A DNA stretch of 64,000 nucleotides from Trichaptum fuscoviolaceum (Eukaryota > Basidiomycota > Agaricomycetes > Hymenochaetales > Trichaptaceae): positions 4,179,671-4,243,670 of the forward strand of contig CAJSYZ010000002.1 in NCBI GenBank assembly GCA_910574455.1, written 5' to 3'. Both the position numbers and the translations under genes were made by a program. Position 1 is the stretch's first letter; every line of letters begins with the position of its first letter. The notes beneath the pieces were generated by a model. The model was given only the letters and a program-made list of their open reading frames with translations, did not search any database and was not told where the DNA came from. Positions 61,773-64,000 of this stretch are shown piece after piece.

Positions 61773-62777
61773 TTATGCTTCACTAGCTGGGTCAATGCGC
61801 TGCTTCTCCGCCATATCACTTGGTGTGGTTATTGCTGACTCCGCATGAGGATTTACCGCATCCTTCGCACTCTGGACGTAGGGTTGCGCTGCATTTACTG
61901 CGGTATCAATATGAGGTTGTGCAGCGTCTTTGGCACTTTGGACATATGGTTGCGCGGTATTGACTGCGCTGTCTACGTATGGTTGTGCGGTGTTGATTGC
62001 ACTGTCCAAGTACGGCTTCGCTGTGTCACGAGCATATTGTAGCGCAGACCCGGTCTTGTCCGCTGCATTATCGATGTGAGGTTGTAAAGCTTCCTTTGTG
62101 CCATCGACCTTCGGCTGAAGAGTCTGCTGAGCGGAGGACATTAAGCCTTTCGTCGTCTCTAGAGCAGTGACAGCTGCCGACTGCAGCTTCGAGGTTAAGC
62201 TTCCGTCTTGAGCGTTAGCCTCCGGAGTGATCTTCTGCTGACCCGCTTCAATGTATGTCTGAGGTATGCATTAGTACGGGTATTACGCTTGCACTACAAG
62301 ACAGTGCTTACCTGAGCTGTTGCAAGCGCGCTTCCGGCATATGTCTTCGCAGTCTCAATGTACGACGAACCAGCGGCCTTCGCATCTTGCACGTCATGTT
62401 GACCTTCTGCGGCCGCAGCGTCTGCCTTACGTGACAAGTCGTGCTGAAGAACGTCTGTTGAGGAAGTCTGATTCGCTGTTTCGGGGAACTTGTCCTGTAC
62501 ACAATCTTATATTCAGTATATTCCGCTTGATATGCAAACTTCGAACTCACCTGGGCAACATCAGCCGCGTCGAGTGCAACACTTCGAACCTTCGAAGCCT
62601 TTACTTCTGCTTCACGCTTCACTGTCTCGGGGTCTACATGAGCTCCCTGCTTTGCGTTTCTAATGACAACGAAAGTCAGCCCAGAAATGGCATCAGCAAG
62701 GACATATCGACGCACTCTGCGGTGTATATGCCGTTCTCAACTGCCTGAGTCGCTGCATTGTTAATTGCTTGGGACAT
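61773..62777 (-). CDS. LEA-like 11-residue repeat protein
   Basis: Four exons (62777-62716, 62659-62551, 62494-62312, 62258-61773) join in frame to 279 aa. The last exon carries imperfect 11-residue repeats of the type TAQPYVDSAVN, TAQPYVQSAKD, AAQPHIDTAVN, preceded by KVDGTKEALQPHIDNA. The protein is Ala/Gln/Asp-rich, hydrophilic and free of Cys and Trp. Such amphipathic 11-mer repeats occur in late-embryogenesis-abundant and perilipin/apolipoprotein-like proteins, which protect membranes or coat lipid droplets. No domain is diagnostic, so stress protection is inference. Confidence 0.75.
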
Positions 62778-63150
62778 TGTGATGATGGTAAGAAATATGA
62801 TGAATGTAACTGGTGAATTGACAATGGATTCGTGAGGAGCCTTATATACATTTGCAACCAGGTAGCATATAGTCATCCAGTGGTGCTCCTAGTTATAGTG
62901 GAGGTACGATGATCCTTTCATGACGTCACTGATACTGCCAGGTGTCGCAATTCTGGCAAGAGAACTTTCCTTTTTGGGACTGTAAAGAATGAGTGGCTTT
63001 TGCAGTGACGAATTGCGTCATAAATCAATACAGCGGAAATAAACAAAAGATGGGAATAATATAATCCGTATGCAAATTTTATCATCATCAAATGGCACAA
63101 TTAGGACTCGAGCTTCAAATCGCACAGATAGAAGTATCATAGAAACACTC
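62778..63150. other. Intergenic
   Basis: About 370 bp upstream of the repeat-protein gene; should hold its promoter and the 3' flank of the gene at the right edge. No motif assigned. Confidence 0.5.
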
Positions 63151-64000
63151 CTAACCCATACTCTCAGTCATCTTCGTATCAGTGGCTCCTTGGCTAACAT
63201 CTGCTTCAGATCCGCTCGATGTGTCTGTTTCCCGACGTCCAGAGCTCTTCGACCACTTCGAAATCCGGCGAGGAGGATAGGGATTTTCCTGGTCAGCATA
63301 GCTTTTCTCGGACTCTAACCCCGGAGGGAATGGGACGCCCCTTTCGTCTGGTGCATCGTCCGAACGACGCGACCGTGATAGCCCAGAGAACTCCTCACCA
63401 AGGCTCCCGAACCTCCCTCCGCCGTCCGATCGTGAGCGCTCATCATTCGTAAAGAGGAATGGCGGGTCGAGGAAGCTTGACAAAACCGGCCTTGTACCAC
63501 TCGCAGCTGACGTCTGTGTCGTCCTCGTTGCTTTTCCATTGCCAGATATCTTCTCCGAGTCAACATTATCGGTGTGATTCCGATATGGCTGGGAAACACT
63601 GGAGTCTTCGGGAGTTTGACTCGAATTACCCCCAATACGTGCGAACTGAAGCTCGGAACGCTTGCCGGCTTCGGCATCTTCTGCTACAGGACCTTTACCC
63701 CGGCGTCGGATACGCTCGAGCTCAACTTTTCCCTTCCGCGCCACGAACTCTCGGGAATTGAGCGTTGCGAGGAGGGATGTGCAATAGACTTCAAGGCGCA
63801 ATCTGTAAGTGTGCTGTTCTCTGGATTTCATGGTGACTCACTTCGGGATACAATTACGTGGAACGGGAGGAAGAATATTCCGGTAGGTTTGATTGCGTAC
63901 TGCAGAGGAATTAGATTTATTGTAAGACATACATAGGTCGTCACTCACCGACAACACTTCTCCTAATTGTACTACCGCCTGCAGCACACCACGCTGAACC
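63151..64000 (-). CDS. DUF6534-like membrane protein, C-terminal part, runs off right edge
   Basis: On the minus strand a hydrophobic segment (RGVLQAVVQLGEVLS) near the right edge, then YAIKPTGIFFLPFHVIV after an intron, then RLRLEVYCTSLLATLNSREF match the end of helix 6, helix 7 and the conserved SLLATLNxR tail of the DUF6534-type family also seen at 53281-54469. A 200-residue Ser/Arg/Glu-rich cytosolic tail follows, ending TDTKMTESMG at 63151. The join between the FHVIV exon and the LEVYC exon misses by one base in my splicing, so either the exon edge is wrong or the gene is damaged. The N-terminal helices are outside the window. Confidence 0.55.

Overview
The window reads as nuclear DNA of a mushroom-forming basidiomycete (Agaricomycete). 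Genes are cut by many introns of about 45-70 bp with GTRNGY donors and CTNAC-like branch sites. It carries basidiomycete-type mobile DNA: a chromovirus, a Helitron, a hAT-like non-autonomous element and a Plavaka-like zinc-finger remnant. Several gene families are typical of Agaricomycetes: UstYa/DUF3328, DUF6534-like membrane proteins, JmjC-like and TET/JBP-like proteins, and F-box proteins. No rRNA, tRNA or CRISPR was recognised.

Layout. (1) 1-18284 is a repeat block: a gene family of unknown function lies in tandem, as copy A (1-5145, left end outside the window) and copy B (6693-17675). Copy A holds a hAT-like element (2771-4373) with a captured polyubiquitin fragment inside an intron. 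Copy B holds a young Ty3/gypsy chromovirus (8736-15442, LTRs that look identical) and has decayed. (2) 18487-25298 is conserved housekeeping: a PTM1/GPR107-type membrane protein and RPB2, tail to tail. (3) 25844-34713 is accessory: a ZZ zinc-finger gene, a small unknown gene, a pair of paralogous F-box/nucleotidyltransferase-like genes and a nuclear-type protein. (4) 34821-47434 holds a TET/JBP-like dioxygenase and a JmjC-like protein, divergently transcribed, followed by an intact Helitron RepHel gene. (5) 48185-50022 is sorting nexin SNX4/ATG24. (6) 50253-58472 is the most interesting part. Two UstYa-like genes are divergently transcribed, with two tiny secreted-peptide genes at the edges of the block. 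Both peptides carry an acidic-DT-aromatic-Tyr-(A/P)-E core, duplicated in one of them, on exons bounded by phase-1 introns. A DUF6534-like seven-helix protein and a single-pass membrane protein lie between. I propose this as a candidate, apparently undescribed, basidiomycete UstYa-type ribosomal peptide (RiPP) locus. (7) 58991-64000 holds a mitochondrial ABC1/ADCK-type kinase, an LEA-like repeat protein and the C-terminal part of a second DUF6534-like protein running off the right edge.

Gene models were spliced by hand; lengths in amino acids come from exons that join in frame. Family names rest on motifs remembered from known families, with no database search. Percent identities were not computed.
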